Assembly: GCA_034008185.1 (NCBI GenBank)
Contig: CM067086.1
Span: 39,144,507 to 39,208,506, forward strand
Source of the DNA: Gorsachius magnificus
Taxonomy: Eukaryota > Chordata > Aves > Pelecaniformes > Ardeidae
Direction: 5' to 3'
DNA: 64,000 nt
Shown here in pieces: positions 12,450 to 25,420 of this stretch (position 1 is the first letter of the stretch; each line of letters starts with the position of its first letter). Below the pieces are notes generated by a model that had not been told where the DNA came from, made no database searches, and saw only the letters and a list, made by a program, of their open reading frames with translations. The translations under genes were made by a program, and so were the position numbers.

Positions 12450-12878
12450 TTAAAACAGTATCTTGTAATTCTTTGTAACATCTCTGGGTCTGATCACAAA
12501 GGTATCAGAGGCAATGATAAAGCTACCATTATCCTCAGATGTGTTGGCTCGGGGTTCCTGAGAAGCTTTGACACGAGTATTAATCTCTGTCGGAAGGGAT
12601 CCTGTGTCCCTTTCTGCTGCCCGTTGTTCAGGAGAGTGCACCGTTCATGGAGCACTTTCTAGAAACTGGGCTACCCGTGGTCCTGGAGGAGGGGGCACTG
12701 GTGAATCTCCTGAGCGCCTGCATAGGGATGCTTTCCCCCAGCTCAGGCCAGAGCATGCAATTACACTGTCAGGCTCTGTCTTCAGATGGAGATGACTTTT
12801 TAGGCAATCTGTAGATCTGAGTTTACTGTCAGAATTATGAAAAGCCTTGGAAGGAATTCCATAAATGTTCAAAAATAG
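12450..12878 (-). pseudogene. Candidate decayed exon or ORF of unknown identity, one in-frame TGA
   Basis: On the minus strand a single frame stays open from 12878 to the TAA at 12450-12452, about 140 codons, apart from one TGA at 12645-12647. The translation is not low-complexity. It is Ser/Thr/Pro/Arg-rich, has a proline run (PVPPPPGPR), and its C-terminal part reads NGSFIIASDTFVIRPRDVTK. Just upstream on the minus strand, TTACTTCTATTCTGTTGTTG leads to an AG near 12879, a plausible splice acceptor. The patch has several CpGs and is GC-richer than its flanks. There is no ATG at the left end of the frame. I do not recognise the protein. It could be a terminal exon ending at the TGA, a decayed exon, an unrelated GC-richer non-coding element, or chance. 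A plus-strand frame (12568-12795) overlaps it. Confidence 0.3.
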
Positions 12879-12899
12879 CTATTCATAAGCAACAACAGA

Positions 12900-13370
12900 A
12901 TAGAAGTAACAGTTTGAGAGATTTTTAAACTCCATTACTTGTACATATTTATACAATATAGTGCCTGTCACAGATAATGTACAGCAGATTTATCATGCTT
13001 TATCATTTTAAAGAAGAGTCGGTTCTCTGAGTGACATATGAAATAAATTGCAAATAAAGAAGATGCTGCTTAATAAAACAATTAGTTCTCCGAAGGCTCT
13101 GGCAGTGCTTTCTGAATTCTTATCAGCCTTGGTTTACAGCTGTAACTTCAGGACATAATAGGAGATTGAATCTTATACAGGCAATGAAACAGATGATCAA
13201 ATTCACAAGGGATCGTATCAGGCTTTTTCCAGTATCAAAGAAACATATTAATCCTTGTCACTGTTTTTTGAAACGCTGTGACAGAAATAAACCTGTACTG
13301 TAACTTGGCCCTTTTAATGAGCTTCTGGAGTGTGGGCTTTCCACTCAGCACCTGAAAAACACAACAAAAC
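12900..13370. promoter_or_regulatory. Possible conserved non-coding stretch
   Basis: The sequence is free of recognisable repeats and homopolymers. It is rich in motif-like words: ATTTATCATGCTTTATCA, AAATTGCAAATAAAG, and CTTATCAG and TTATCA GATA-type cores. This resembles vertebrate enhancer sequence, but conservation was not tested and the call is inference. Confidence 0.15.
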
Positions 13371-14575
13371 ACCTTTTACATTAAAGATGTGAGGTTTGCT
13401 GCTGGCTAAATTTGTACACAGAAGTCTATAAACCAGTGCTCAGCCAGCTGGGAAGCAAGAAAGCAAATTCAGATTCTGCCATGAACTTCACAGACCAATT
13501 ATCTACTTGGAATCATGGGAGTTTAACAAACAAATACCAGCCCCTGCTGAGCCTTTTCAGTCCAGCAGCTTATGGGTGATTCAGTTGCATCAGAGGCTTT
13601 TAGACTGATCAATTCTTAATCACAAAGCACAAAAATTATTCTCAGACTCATGTCAGTTTCTTTGGACACCTTTGTTAACAATCTGCTTCAAATCATTTTT
13701 TTAAAGAACTGCAGACACTGTTTTTATTGACTCCCCACTTGTAAAATGTTTATAGCTTGTTAATTTATATTTACCCCTTTACTTTTGCCTGCAAATCAAC
13801 ATCACTTAGCACAGTTTGGTTACACTTTGTCCAAAGGAAATTACAGAAGCCTGCTATGGGGCTAAAATGAAGGAAAGCTGAGGAAAATCAATACACTGAT
13901 GATTAAACAGATCGTAGCAAATTCACGGCTGTAAGCTACAGCATGGAGACATCAGTGTGATGCCTATCTAGCAGTTAATGTGCTTTCAGCCAGTTGAAGA
14001 AAATTTTACAATACGGCAAAATGCAACAGAAAAAATATAAGCTACTATAGAGCCATGCTTTTTTTACTCGATAGGAATGGTCCTGTTATTCAAGTTTTAT
14101 TTTGCTATTTGACTTCACAGAGACTGTAGAAAACGTTTAGGCTTAAGAAAAAGAAAATCTATTTTATGAGGAAATTTGCAGTGGGAGTTTTAAAGAACTA
14201 TTTGACTTGCAGTATCATTCACATCTATTGTAAAAGCTCCGTATTTACTGTTATTTTACTGTTATTTTAAACCACTCTTTTCTGTCAGTGAATTTCAAGT
14301 GTGATAATTTCTATTTTAATCTTCCTTTTGCTTTAATTAGAAGACAAAAAGGTATAAGCATGTTTCTAAATAAGTATCCTAGCAAGAAGGATAATATTTA
14401 GTGTAAATTGTATATTGTCTAACAATGCGATAATCTGTCACTACTCATTTTAAGTAATAGAGAAAATTTAGAATAAAAATAGGCAAATGGAGTTTTTTGC
14501 ACATTAAATTATTGTGTACATTTAATAGGGCTGAATAAGTATTCATGAAATAGTTGTGGAAGAAGGAAAACAGTC
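13371..14575. other. AT-rich non-coding DNA
   Basis: No gene or repeat family recognised. Confidence 0.6.
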
Positions 14576-15360
14576 TTGGAAATAATAGGCAAAGGCCAGC
14601 GCCAGAATACAGCAAGGATCCTGAGTGGGCCCAGGGGCTTCACATTTGTAGACACTTCTCACTCATGGTCAGGAAAGGTTTTCTCTCTATCACCCACCGC
14701 AGTGCCTCTAAAGCATAACGTGACCCTGTCCAATGCATGTTTACTCTACCAACCAGTAGCCATGTAAAAATAGAATATGTAAAACAAACTTGCAGCGTTA
14801 GGGCCAATTTGTCGCTATTGATAGATATAGGGATGCCAAGGAAGAATTAATTACAACCAGAGGGAACTTAGCGACTCTGACTTGAGCTTTTGCAAATCAG
14901 CATATGCCCATTTTGGTGGATTTCAAAGGCTCGTATGAGGACATGGCCCACAGAGCCTGACTCATTCCCTCCTCAGAAAGGATATTCAGGGAGCAAAGGA
15001 GATTATTTCTCTTTCTCACGTAGCCTGAGTATCCGCAGAAAATGTTCACTCTGGTGAAGGAACATTGCCGAGCTACTCCTCGGTTTTCCTCACTGGCAGC
15101 CTGGAGCCTTTCAGTCATATTCCCCTCAATGTGCTGGTGTGCTGCCATCCTGCAACATCACGGGCACAGACTCCCAAAGTTGTGTGGGGCACCGGCATTA
15201 GCGTGCTACCAACGGCACCCACCTTTTTCTCGCACAATCCACCTCCTCCTAGCGTTCCTCAGAGGGTTCGCAGTGAGAGGCCCCATCAGAGCAAAGTAAA
15301 GCTGTGCTGCATTCGTGCTCTCTTGCTGCGCTCTCCTCCATCTATCCAGAATTAGGCACG
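14576..15360. other. GC- and CpG-richer patch with overlapping frames
   Basis: The core (about 15040-15360) holds several CpGs (in ACGGGCAC, ACCGGC, TAGCGTG, AACGGC, TCGCAC, TAGCGTT and TTCGCAG contexts) in otherwise CpG-poor DNA. Plus-strand frames of 85 and 96 codons overlap each other and a minus-strand frame (14897-15148). None has a recognisable domain. It may be an eroded exon, a lncRNA exon or a regulatory element. Confidence 0.3.
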
Positions 15361-17299
15361 TTTGTGTACTCACTCACCCAAAAATCGTTAGAAGAAAATA
15401 CTTGGGCCTTACTTCTGAACTCTGATGTGAAAACACTGCTCCTCACACATGTGTACTGCCTTTCACCTGAGGATCTCCAAAAGAACTGTGCTTTTATACT
15501 TGCAACATAATCCTGCAATTCTTTATTTTAATTAGGAGAAACATCATAAAAACAGAGGAAAGTGAAGTCAGCCTTAAAAAAAATCTGCTGTTTTCCTATG
15601 AGGTTCTGCACCAAAAATGGAGATTTTTGTTTTGGTTTGAAGCAGGTAAATGCATAATTACTTTAATAAATAGTATTTAATTAGTCAAAAACCTAATAAG
15701 CTACAACTAATTTTTCTGAATGATAGCATCTTGTAGTCTGTGGTGTCAGCTGGGGAGTTGTAGATTCAGCACTCCGTTAGGATGTTTAAAAATTCCCAAT
15801 AAAACATATACAGAAATATTCTCAAGATTAAACCCCCCCAAATTATAAATACACACTGATACGGATTTCAAAGAAAAAACAGTGTACTCTGAACTCAGCC
15901 TGTGTCAAAATCAGTCAAATTTCATATTTATGACTACAGTTAAGTTGTATAAGGATGAAGAAAATTCAAAGAAAATACAAGTATGATAGACATTAAACAC
16001 ACGGTGCAATAAAAATAATTATAAAATATATAATTAACCAAAGATTTTTTGTTCTGCAATTCACGTGGCAACTTTGAGTAAAAATTACAACTAAAATGTT
16101 TTTAAAAGTTTTAGTGATGTTTTCTGTCACTGGAATCATAAAGACACATTGGAAAATTACCCTGGAAAAGATTTATTTCTTGTGAGCAATTTAATCATCT
16201 GCTAATTTTACCGAAAGATCTAATTATAGAGCTGTAGTAAAACATGTCTACACGATATTGATAGAGTATCTAGACCTGTAACGAATAGGATAAAATAATG
16301 GATTGTGAGATGTGTGTAGTTAAAAAGCGAAACAATACTATTGGAAAATGTAGGAAAAGAGCCACGCCAGTATCCTCTTGGGTTTGCCAGTTTAATTGTG
16401 CTCCTGGGTATGTAGTTTTTGAGATTTTCTTCAGTTGTGGCATTGAAGGAAAAGTAAAATGAAGTGACAGAACAGATTAGAAGGCAATAATGGAAGGGAA
16501 AGTGAATAAACCAAGTGTAAACTTTTGATAGGAAACACTTGTGTAAAGCCCACTAGTTATGTGCTATTTTTTTTTTTGTTTTTGTAACTCCGACACTTTG
16601 ATGAAGATGACTAATGAACTTTTTTATTACGTAGTGATCCATATTCAAGAGTAAATATGAATGTGCTACCAAAATGTGATTTTTAAAGGAGCAGATTCTT
16701 CAACGTTACCAATATTGTTAATTTTTTCTATTAAAATTGCACAATAGGCTTATTCTGAAAAAAATATTTTGCTGCTATTCAGTTACTTATACTAATTCCT
16801 ATTTGACTATAATACGTTAATTATGAATGGAACTCTTTAATTGGTAGCACATATAATTTTTTTAATTATAGGAAGCATACAATTAAAAAGAAAGTATAGC
16901 CATAATAAATGTTAATATTTTTCTGAGGACAAAAAATCCAAATGCAAAGCAGTGTGTTATGATGTTTGATGAAACTAGCTATCAGCAACAAAACTATTTG
17001 AAAACCCCCAAACAATGCATTTATTTTTTTTTAACTTTGTAGAACCGATTAGCTTGCTAAAGACCTGTTCATGAAAAGTTTGCATTGTTTCTCTGTTAAA
17101 TCAGATATGCCTCCTACAATTTTTAAAATACTTCCTTTATAAATTAATTGTTCTGTGGTTATTTGTTAAAGAATCTCCCCCACGTGAAAAGCAAAATCTC
17201 AGTAGATGCGGATTTTACACTGCACTAGATCAATCCCAATACCAGTAAATGGATATTATTAAACAGCATGGGGTAGTGCAAACTGGGAAAGAAAACTTG
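15361..17299. other. AT-rich non-coding DNA
   Basis: Very AT-rich, few frames, no recognised repeat family. The stretch at about 16600-16950 is particularly rich in TAATTA-type words. Confidence 0.6.
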
Positions 17300-17314
17300 T
17301 AGTGTGCTGTCTTT

Positions 17315-17460
17315 GAGCAGACCTGGCTTGCATGCTGTGACAGGGCAATTGTCGACATGCTTTTTCATGCCAATCTGCAGCTTTTTCAACTCTAGATGCT
17401 ATGGCAACCAGGGTTTAACAGACTAAGCAGCTAACAAGCTTCCCTGATGGAATTGTCTGG
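17315..17460. promoter_or_regulatory. Motif-rich stretch with an RFX half-site
   Basis: ATGGCAAC at 17401-17408 is a perfect half of the RFX X-box, and the preceding GATGCT is a degraded partner half. CAATTG, ATTGTC and GCCAAT words lie just to the left. No repeat family explains this block. It is a candidate enhancer-like element only. Confidence 0.2.
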
Positions 17461-18166
17461 TTGTATGATTGCCTTGTCTTAGTGAAAATATAAAATAGAC
17501 TGAAGACGGTTGTGGACATTTGTCAAACTGATTATAATTTGGACACTCAGCTCATAATTATCCGTTATATATTGCATAGTATTGACCGGCAGTGTTTTCC
17601 ATGCTGTCTGTAGAGAACACGAGTGCCTTTCTGTACAGCCTGTTTCCTGTGGAAAGAATGGGGTTTGCTTAGGCTGAGTTGGTCAACATGGCAGGTGAGA
17701 TTATGTGGATATAGAAAATAAATGCTACTAGCAGAGGGGCTTTCCCTTCTTTTTCTCTGGGTTTTCGGTAGTTTATTTTTAAAATAAAATAAAGAAAACA
17801 AAAGTCAATTATAAAGTAACACAAGATTCTTTGCAAACATATAAACCCACAAAGAACTACATTTTCAGGACCCATTTTTTAAAGTCTTTATGTTTCTTGA
17901 TGTTCATTATCAGGCAGTTGAGTTCTTTTTGTTGGCCCCAATGAATGGTTTGTGTTGCTTGCTTGCTTGTTTGTTTTTTGATTTGTTCTCAGAAGAAAAG
18001 GGCATTCACCATAAAACATAGGCCTAAGACTACATGTTTCCCAGCACTTTTTACAAGCTAAAATCTGTGGGATTCATTACTTTGCAAAGACTGCTTGGCC
18101 ACTTGTAGAACATTGCTTTATTGTTTTGAACCTGTTTCAGTTATAATAAAAGCTAAGCAGAATAGG
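17461..18166. other. AT-rich non-coding DNA with a short (GCTT)n tract
   Basis: A short GCTT repeat at 17957-17968 passes into GTTT repeats. Two overlapping minus-strand frames (17565-17875) are without motif. Nothing else recognised. Confidence 0.6.
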
Positions 18167-18227
18167 GTTTCTTTGTTGTTGTTTTGGTTTTTTTTTGTCG
18201 GGTTTTTTTGTTGCTTTTTTTTATTCT
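18167..18227 (+). repeat. T/G-rich low-complexity tract
   Basis: The tract consists of TTGTTGTTG and long T runs interrupted by single G or CGGG. Confidence 0.8.
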
Positions 18228-19831
18228 GAAGAGAAAAACTCAGAAATGTACTTTTCTATGAGGATTTATTTAGTGGTATTACTACTTGTACCACACTTTG
18301 GGGTGAATCAGTTTGATTCTTTTAGAGTAAGCTGCAAGAAGACCCATAGGATGCCAATAAGGTTTGAGTTCAGAAGCAGACTTTAGTCTTTGGCAGTTTG
18401 ACTCTTTATATCCTGACTAAGGGTATCCTCACAGTGATCCTATTTTAGGGCTGCTGCCTACTACTGTACCTCTAGGAGGCCAGTAAATATCCAGCTAGTT
18501 CATTCTTTCTTGTAGGCAACTAAGTTCCTCACCCAGTTTTGCAGATCTGTGCGGAGTACCATCCTCAAGACCTTGTGAGTTAATATTACAAAAGTGCAGT
18601 GTTTCTTTCATAAAGGAGAAGGTGAATCTCATGGACAGGATACTTGTAGTCAAGCATTATTCTTGCAAATATGGGATGGGAGTTCATTCAGTTCTGAAGT
18701 GAAAGAACAATGCATTTTATTTAAGTGCATAAGAAAAATTAAAACTTTTGTTTACTGAATGTGTAGATTTGTTAGGAGTTTGAGTACTTGAGATGCTGAA
18801 TTCACACATGGTTCATAACTGTTAGTTTCTCCAGTTTGTATTGATGAGGAGTCCTAAGTTCATCTTTGATGGTAAGATATCTGTAATAGGTTTAGTCTCC
18901 ATCCAACTTGAGAAATCTTCAAGAAACAGCTTTCAAGACAGCTTTAGAGAGATCCAGCAAAGGCCAATACCTTCTTTTAAGCCACTCGTCTAGATTTCCA
19001 CTCTGTTGGCAAGCAAAATAAGGCAATAGTCTTTACTTCATTACATAAACCCCAGATCAATCTTTATAATTTCTTCCTCCAAAGAATGACCACGTTCATC
19101 ATAAGAAGGCTGCTTTTTTTAAAAAAAAATCTAAATATTTTGACTTGAAAAAATATTTTTGGTATGAAATAAGATTTTGTTTGTATTTTTCATCTATTGC
19201 TGCACTTTAGTTTCTGTGAATGAGTAAAGAAAATTATATTGCTTTTGGAAAACTGAGTTTTAAAATGTTTTAAAAAGGTTTTTTGTTGTTGTTGACTGAA
19301 TGGGAAAAAATCCTGTGGTGGTAATATTCCAGTGTCCAAATAATTAGCTTTGGCTGTGGAAAACAGTAGCTGTGATCTGTGACACTGATGATCTCTAATG
19401 GTAGGGACTTTATGCCTCCTTGCAGCTTTTAGTTTCTCTCTGTCAGGCTTGGGAGCCCTATTTCTATGCTGCCAGAATGTCTTCTTTTCTTTTTTGCCCC
19501 TGGGGGGTCTTTTGATAACTGTCTCCTGTATAGGGTCTTCGAGGTCTCAGACACCATCTAGCTATAGTACAAGCCATTAGCCTCTTTCTGACCATCTGAC
19601 ATGGTACATGTACCATTCATACTGTGTTTGAAGTCCACTGTGCCTTCAAGCAGAAAAGGCAAGTTTACCAGTTACAGGTAATTTTGTTGCCTGAGTTTAA
19701 ATCAAAGGTTGTAACTAAAAAGAGATATGCAGAAAATGGAAAAAAAAAACCCAAACCCAAATCACTGTAGGTGTGTTTTATACCCTTCTGCCTTGTCAAT
19801 GCTATGATGAATCACGTAGATGAATCGTGGT
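18228..19831. other. AT-rich non-coding DNA
   Basis: No gene or repeat family recognised. A T7 run followed directly by A9 (19114-19129) is a small perfect AT palindrome. Confidence 0.6.
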
Positions 19832-20003
19832 TTCCCCCTCCCTGGAAGTGTTAAAGGCCAGGTTGGATGGGGCTTTGAGCAACCTGGTCTAGTTGAAGGT
19901 GTCTCTGCCCATGGCGGGGTGTGTGTGTGGGTGTGTGTGTGTGTAACTAGGCAATCTTTAAGGTCCCTTCCAACCCAGAGCATTCTATGATTCTGTGATT
20001 ATT
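19832..20003 (+). mobile_element. CR1 non-LTR retrotransposon, 3' end (5'-truncated)
   Basis: The sequence carries the standard avian CR1 3' region in plus orientation: CTCCCTGGAAGTGTTAAAGG, then GGTTGGATGGGGCTTTGAGC, then AAGGTCCCTTCCAACCC, ending in ATTCTATG ATTCTGTG ATT units at about 19982-20000. Those octamers are the CR1 hallmark in place of a poly-A tail. Only about 170 bp remain, so no part of the reverse transcriptase frame is present. The usual G-run and GGTTGGAACTAG part is replaced or expanded by a TG microsatellite. CR1 copies are normally 5'-truncated and immobile. Confidence 0.95.
19919..19944 (+). repeat. (TG)n microsatellite inside the CR1
   Basis: About 26 bp of GT repeats with one GG interruption sit where CR1 3' ends usually carry a run of G before the TTGGAACTAG-type segment. 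The repeat therefore arose within the element after insertion or was present in its source copy. Confidence 0.9.
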
Positions 20004-23000
20004 AAATTTTTCCTTCTTTTATAAGTGTTCACATTCAGATTGAATATGGTTGGCACTTAAAATTGGCAACCAGATCATCAGAAGACAACAAAACCCAAAT
20101 ACCTCGTTTTTCTCTCTTTTTTCTGGACATCCTAATTTAAAACAACATTAAATGGGAAACCATAATTTTTGGTCCTGTCAGGGTAAGCAGAAGTCTGGCA
20201 GAATAGATCTTGAACTGTGATAAGTGCAGCTTCACCTTTTTGTGAATTTCTACCTATTTAGTCTTAGGAGAATGTGATGTGGAAATTTCTATCTATATTT
20301 ACCTATAGAATTTACCTGTTGAAAACTTCACAATGACCTTGGCCTTGAAGGAAAAGCTTAAAGGACATCAAACCCTGCTGTAAGGTACTCCTAAAAGCCA
20401 ACATAAAAAAGCATTTATACCACTGGAAAAGAGAGAAACACATCAGCAAGTCATAAGCAACATACAAAGGAACTTTCCCAATATCTTGTGACACAACAGT
20501 AACATGGTTTTTTTTTTTTTGACATTAAACACTAGAATTTTTACTCTTGTTAAACTGAGATGACTTTAAAATTATTCTGACAGCATAAAGGGGTAGAGAG
20601 TAAAGTAAAACAAAGGACAGTAGAACATGTTTAGAGTAAGAGAACATTGTGTCTGCTACAAGTTTCCTTTACATAAACATAACAATAGAAAAAAATTGAC
20701 TAAAACCTAAACAAAGAAATGTAGCAAAATTTCCAATGACCAGAATGAAGTAGTTCAACATGCAAACTGCCTTCACTTCTGGAATTAATATAGCATGACC
20801 GGCTTAGATTTATTTACTTGAATCTAGCTCTGCTCCAGGAGCTATTCAGTTTGTATGGTATGCAACTAGTACATCAGTGAAAAGAATTGCCAGTAAATGC
20901 CCTTCAGTAAAAAGCAACAAGGCATATTCTTAGTTATAGAAAAAGAAGTAGTATCTTTTATGAGAAAATTTCAGTCAGGAAGAAAACTGAATTTTTGAAC
21001 AGATACCTTATCCTTATAATAGCCTTAATTGTTAAAGCTAAAGGGAAAGAAAGAAGTTACAATTTTCAAATTATCAATTAAAATTTTTCGGATTTTTATT
21101 CTTCTATCCTAATGACTTTGAATCTCAAGTTAAGCACCTTATTTAAAACAACTATTAGAATATATAGATGACTATAAAATACTTCACAAGACAAAAAGTT
21201 AACTAATACATAAACGTATAAAACCTCAAAAAAACTGGACGATCTAAACAATATAACAATATTAGAATATTTCTGTCATTTCAAATGTACGCATCTAGAC
21301 ATTAATTATAGATCCATATTAATTCTCCTGTTTTTTCATAGTGTGTAAATAGATTTTTGCTTGAAGATCATATTTCTGGCCTTTGTAACTATGTAACTAT
21401 GGAAGCTAGGTAGCAATAGGGTCAAAGGGGCTAACATATACATTTCAATGCTCTTCTCATTTAAAATTTTGAACTGAAAATGCTGCTTCACCCAAGTTAC
21501 TCTATTTCCCCTGTGATGGCCACATAATTCTGATTTCCATATTTTGCCTTTACTTGCCTGCCACGTGACTTCATGAATGGCTATTTCTCATGCTAGCATT
21601 CAAACAGTTGTTAATTTTTCCAGGGAAGAGATAATGTAACCACCTCTTTTTGTTTGAAATGCTGGCAATACAATAAACCAGTAGCAGTGTAATACATTCT
21701 GTGCATCTTGCAAGAGGGAATCGTTCTTTCTCATTACGAGAGAATATTAAAAAGACATCCCTACAAAGGTTCAGCTTCTATAACACAGTCATTTTCAGGA
21801 GCTTGAAATGGTTGGATAGAGCACGCATGAATTTGTTTGCTATTTCTAGAATATATTTTATCAACACCTTTTCTCTACAATTTACATTTTTCAAAATGTC
21901 ACTGTTTCTGTGTGAGATACTAAGTATGGACCAATTAACTGTTGATGCTTTCTGCCAAGAATAAATGTTGCAATATAGCATATACACAGGACAGAGTAAA
22001 TATTCTATGATGGAAGTGCAGAAATTGCCAGACTACTGGTGAGTAATTCATCTTGAATGTTACCTGAAGACATGAGTCAGATGCTAATTATTAATGTAGA
22101 ATCTGTTATAGAAATAGTTGAAACTTGGGAGAAAAAACCGTGCAAGATAAAGAAGTCTAACTTTTTATTTGTTATCTTTTCTAGGGAAAAATACAACTTA
22201 CCTAACTTGTTTTGAAAATATATTCAGCTAGGAAAATTTTAAAATACGGTTTCTACAGTCAGAAAGGATTCAGCACAATCAGACTAAAACCCTCTTAGAA
22301 ACTCACTGCACAGAATGAAGGAGGTGTCTGAAGGAATTGGATCTCCAAAGCAACACCGAGGCTGCTCCATCCAGGTGAAGCTGTGATAGGGAACAGAAGG
22401 GGCCTTTTGTCAAGTACCTTATCGTCGAAAGGATTTCTTGTTCTTTTAAAGTGATCTAGAGAGGATAAACAGTGTGAAGTCTTGTGGACTCTCTCATTTT
22501 TTTTCTGGTGACTCTAAGGTAGGGATTGAGGAATGCCAGAGCAGCTGGGGCTGAGGGAAGTTCACAGGTACTTCTAGTGGTTCCTATGTCCCCCGTTCTT
22601 GGATAACTGGTTATGAGTCCAGAAATGACAGGCTTTGGCAGTAACTCAAAATACTGGTAGCTACACATGGGTAGAAATTGGTTAGGAAGAAGGTGATTCT
22701 TCCTAAAAATTTCCATCAATTAACCTTTGATTATCATCATTGCAGTGTATAGATATGTTTTATTTGTTTGCTTGTTTTGCATGGTTTTTTTTTTTAAGTT
22801 TAGCCAATGTAGAGTTTATCTTCCTCTCATACAAACCAGAATGCAAACCAACCTGTTTTTATTTACCATTGTGTGATACCACTGGATGATGAGACAGTCC
22901 ATAGTAATTTGGAAAAGAGTAAACTATTATGGCATCTGCCTCTGCACCTTATTTTCTTTCATAATGAGGTGATCTATCTCTCTCTATACACATCCATCTA

Positions 23001-23799
23001 AAAATGTTGGTTTTAGAAATTTTACATAAGATTAAAGTAACAGCTTGGTCTCAAGAACCTCTGCATGAAACAGAAAAAGAAGGTGGGAGATTGCAGTTAC
23101 ATACTTTTTTTTGCAGAGCTGCAGTTTCTGAGGTCTTAGTCTCCTGACAATCACAAAGACGAGTTGTAACCGTAAGTGCAATCTTGCGTTCCCAGAATTC
23201 GTGACATGAGTCGGCTGCTCCAAAGAAAGAGATTCTTTTAAAGCGAGGGACTATTAAGGAATTCAGGTGATGACATGGCACATGTACTCTTTCACAAAGA
23301 TGCTTATTGAAAAATTGTCCCTTGCATAGATACAACCTCTTCTGGAGATCCTTGTCTTCAGCTCACTTCAGCACAATTCAGTACTTTTGCCTGTGCTCAG
23401 TTGCATATTTGGCCCTGCAGAGCTATTTGTGGCAGTAAACCAGCAAGGGTATGCTCACTCTCCTAAGTAAGCATGACTTTGGAACAAGAATAAACCTTGT
23501 CTAATGTGGATATGGCAGCTGCACATACTCGAATTGTCTGAAAGGAGGCCTCACTCTCTCCCATCACACTTAGACACACCTCTATAGGCTTTACCCCTAT
23601 GCAAGAAGTTTTCAATAATGTTCCATTAGGTAAAACAGCTGAGGATAAATGAGCAATGACATGTCAGGAATTACGTATTTGCCTCTTGATTGGGGTCACC
23701 ACTTCAGCAATTTGCTTTAGTGAGCCCTAAGATCTCCTCTATACTTTGCAGACTTTCTAACATTCATTCTAACATTTGGGTAAAGCAGAACTGCAATAT
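20004..23799. other. AT-rich non-coding DNA
   Basis: No gene or repeat family recognised. A T14 run lies near 20508-20521. Frames of 60-94 codons on both strands have no identifiable content. Confidence 0.6.
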
Positions 23800-25420
23800 T
23801 AATTGACATTTTCACTTTGGATAACTGTTTAAACTATTCTTCAAGATACTACGTGTCTTTGAAAGTTCAATTGACAGAATTTTGAAAATAGCTGTACTGC
23901 AATCAGAACTCCTTTCTCCAGTACAAGGACCTTCTAATACTGTTGGGTAATGATGTATATAGCACAATACATTAATGTTGCTTTAATGTGTTCAATAGTA
24001 CAGAAGAATGTAGTAATTAGGCACTAAGGGATTCTTTTTGCTATGGTTTGATGAGGTGGTCAATTACCTGTGCTGTATGACAGCAAGTGGTACAATTGGT
24101 TTAACTTAATAAGTACATTGACAAAAAAGGCCACTGTGATGTACATTAGTTGCACTGAAAAGGTTCTTTTGAGTTATTACCAAAGTAAAACCTCAAATAT
24201 CAATTAATTTAATTTGTTTAGAACAGTTTACACTTTACACATCATCAAATCTTTTGCTATCAGAGATTGTACTGTACATTAGGTAAATTATAAATGCCTA
24301 ACCAAAAAATGAACATTTGGCCACAATGGCTACTTAAACAAGATTAAAGGTAACAATTTAACTAGAATTTGCCTTTAACTGAAGCTCTTAAACTAAGAGT
24401 GATAGAAAACAGTTTTTGAGAAGAAATAATGCATACTGATTTATATAAAATGCTGTTCACTGTATTTTCCTTTTTGTATTAGATTTAATGAATAGATATG
24501 CCTTTTTTATTTTGTGGTACTCTACCATTAAATGATACCATCATTTTTTTTTCTGCCTAAATAAATTCTAATTCTTGTCACCTACTATCTGTACAGGAAG
24601 ATTTGAGACATTATTCCTAATTGAGATTTTTACTGAATATCTTTTAAAGATAAATTTGTTTTATTCTTTCACCCACTATTTAAAAGGATTTTTCACATTT
24701 TTATCTTCTAAAGGAATTGTCAATGAGAAACTAAAACTGCGTAGACTATACATTAAAATCACTTTAGTTTTTAAGCTGTCATGAACTGTTTCAAAAAATG
24801 CTAAGTTGCTATTGTTTAATGTCTGTCATTTTATAATGCTTTAGAAGTTATCTATCCTGTAAAATTATTAACTGATGCTAAAATTGCCTTGTAAGTATTA
24901 GGACAATAGCAATTTTGTAACAGCTGGGACACTGCCAATGTAAGATAAGTACATTTTGCTCTGTAGATTCATAAAGTGCTTTGAAATGGTTTGTAACTGA
25001 TGGATGGATGCATTTTCTAAGTGTAGAAAGCAATATTTTGTAGAGGGAAATGGCTTGAAAGCTGACACACATGCATGCAAATGCCATTCTCTTCAGTAAG
25101 TAATTTCTTTTTCTTTAAAAAAATAAAGACAGCTGTAAATAATATTCATTTTGTATATTGCACATAACAATACAAGATGCACAAAAACAGCGAGTACAAA
25201 ACATTTCATATTGATAGAGGAACCCATGGCTGTAGTATATGATTAGCATAAATGTATACACACTGAAGAAATGCCTTCAGGATTAAAAAGTAAGGCTGAA
25301 AACAGGAAAAGTTCTTCTAACTTCAAGAAATGAAAATATTTAGAATGTACTTTTTGTTTCTTAGCATTGTACCTTTTAAAATGAATTAAGCCATGTAGAG
25401 CCTGAATCAGATCTTACTTA
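23800..25420. other. AT-rich stretch with 3'UTR-like character
   Basis: Plus-strand AATAAA signals occur near 24559 and at 25122-25127. A TGTAAATA Pumilio-type motif lies at 25134-25141, TGTACATT words occur near 24142 and 24273, and long T-rich segments are present. This resembles vertebrate 3'UTR sequence. No upstream coding exon was found, so the resemblance may simply reflect AT-richness. Confidence 0.15.

Noticed and set aside
19762..19983. Minus-strand frame with Thr-His repeats
   Set aside because: It is the translation of the TG microsatellite and CR1 sequence.
23935..23956. TAATACTG...GGTAATGATG resembling the mature miR-200b sequence (18 of 22 positions)
   Set aside because: The mismatches are clustered at positions 9-11, and no complementary arm is visible in the 60-70 bp before it, so no hairpin precursor is supported.
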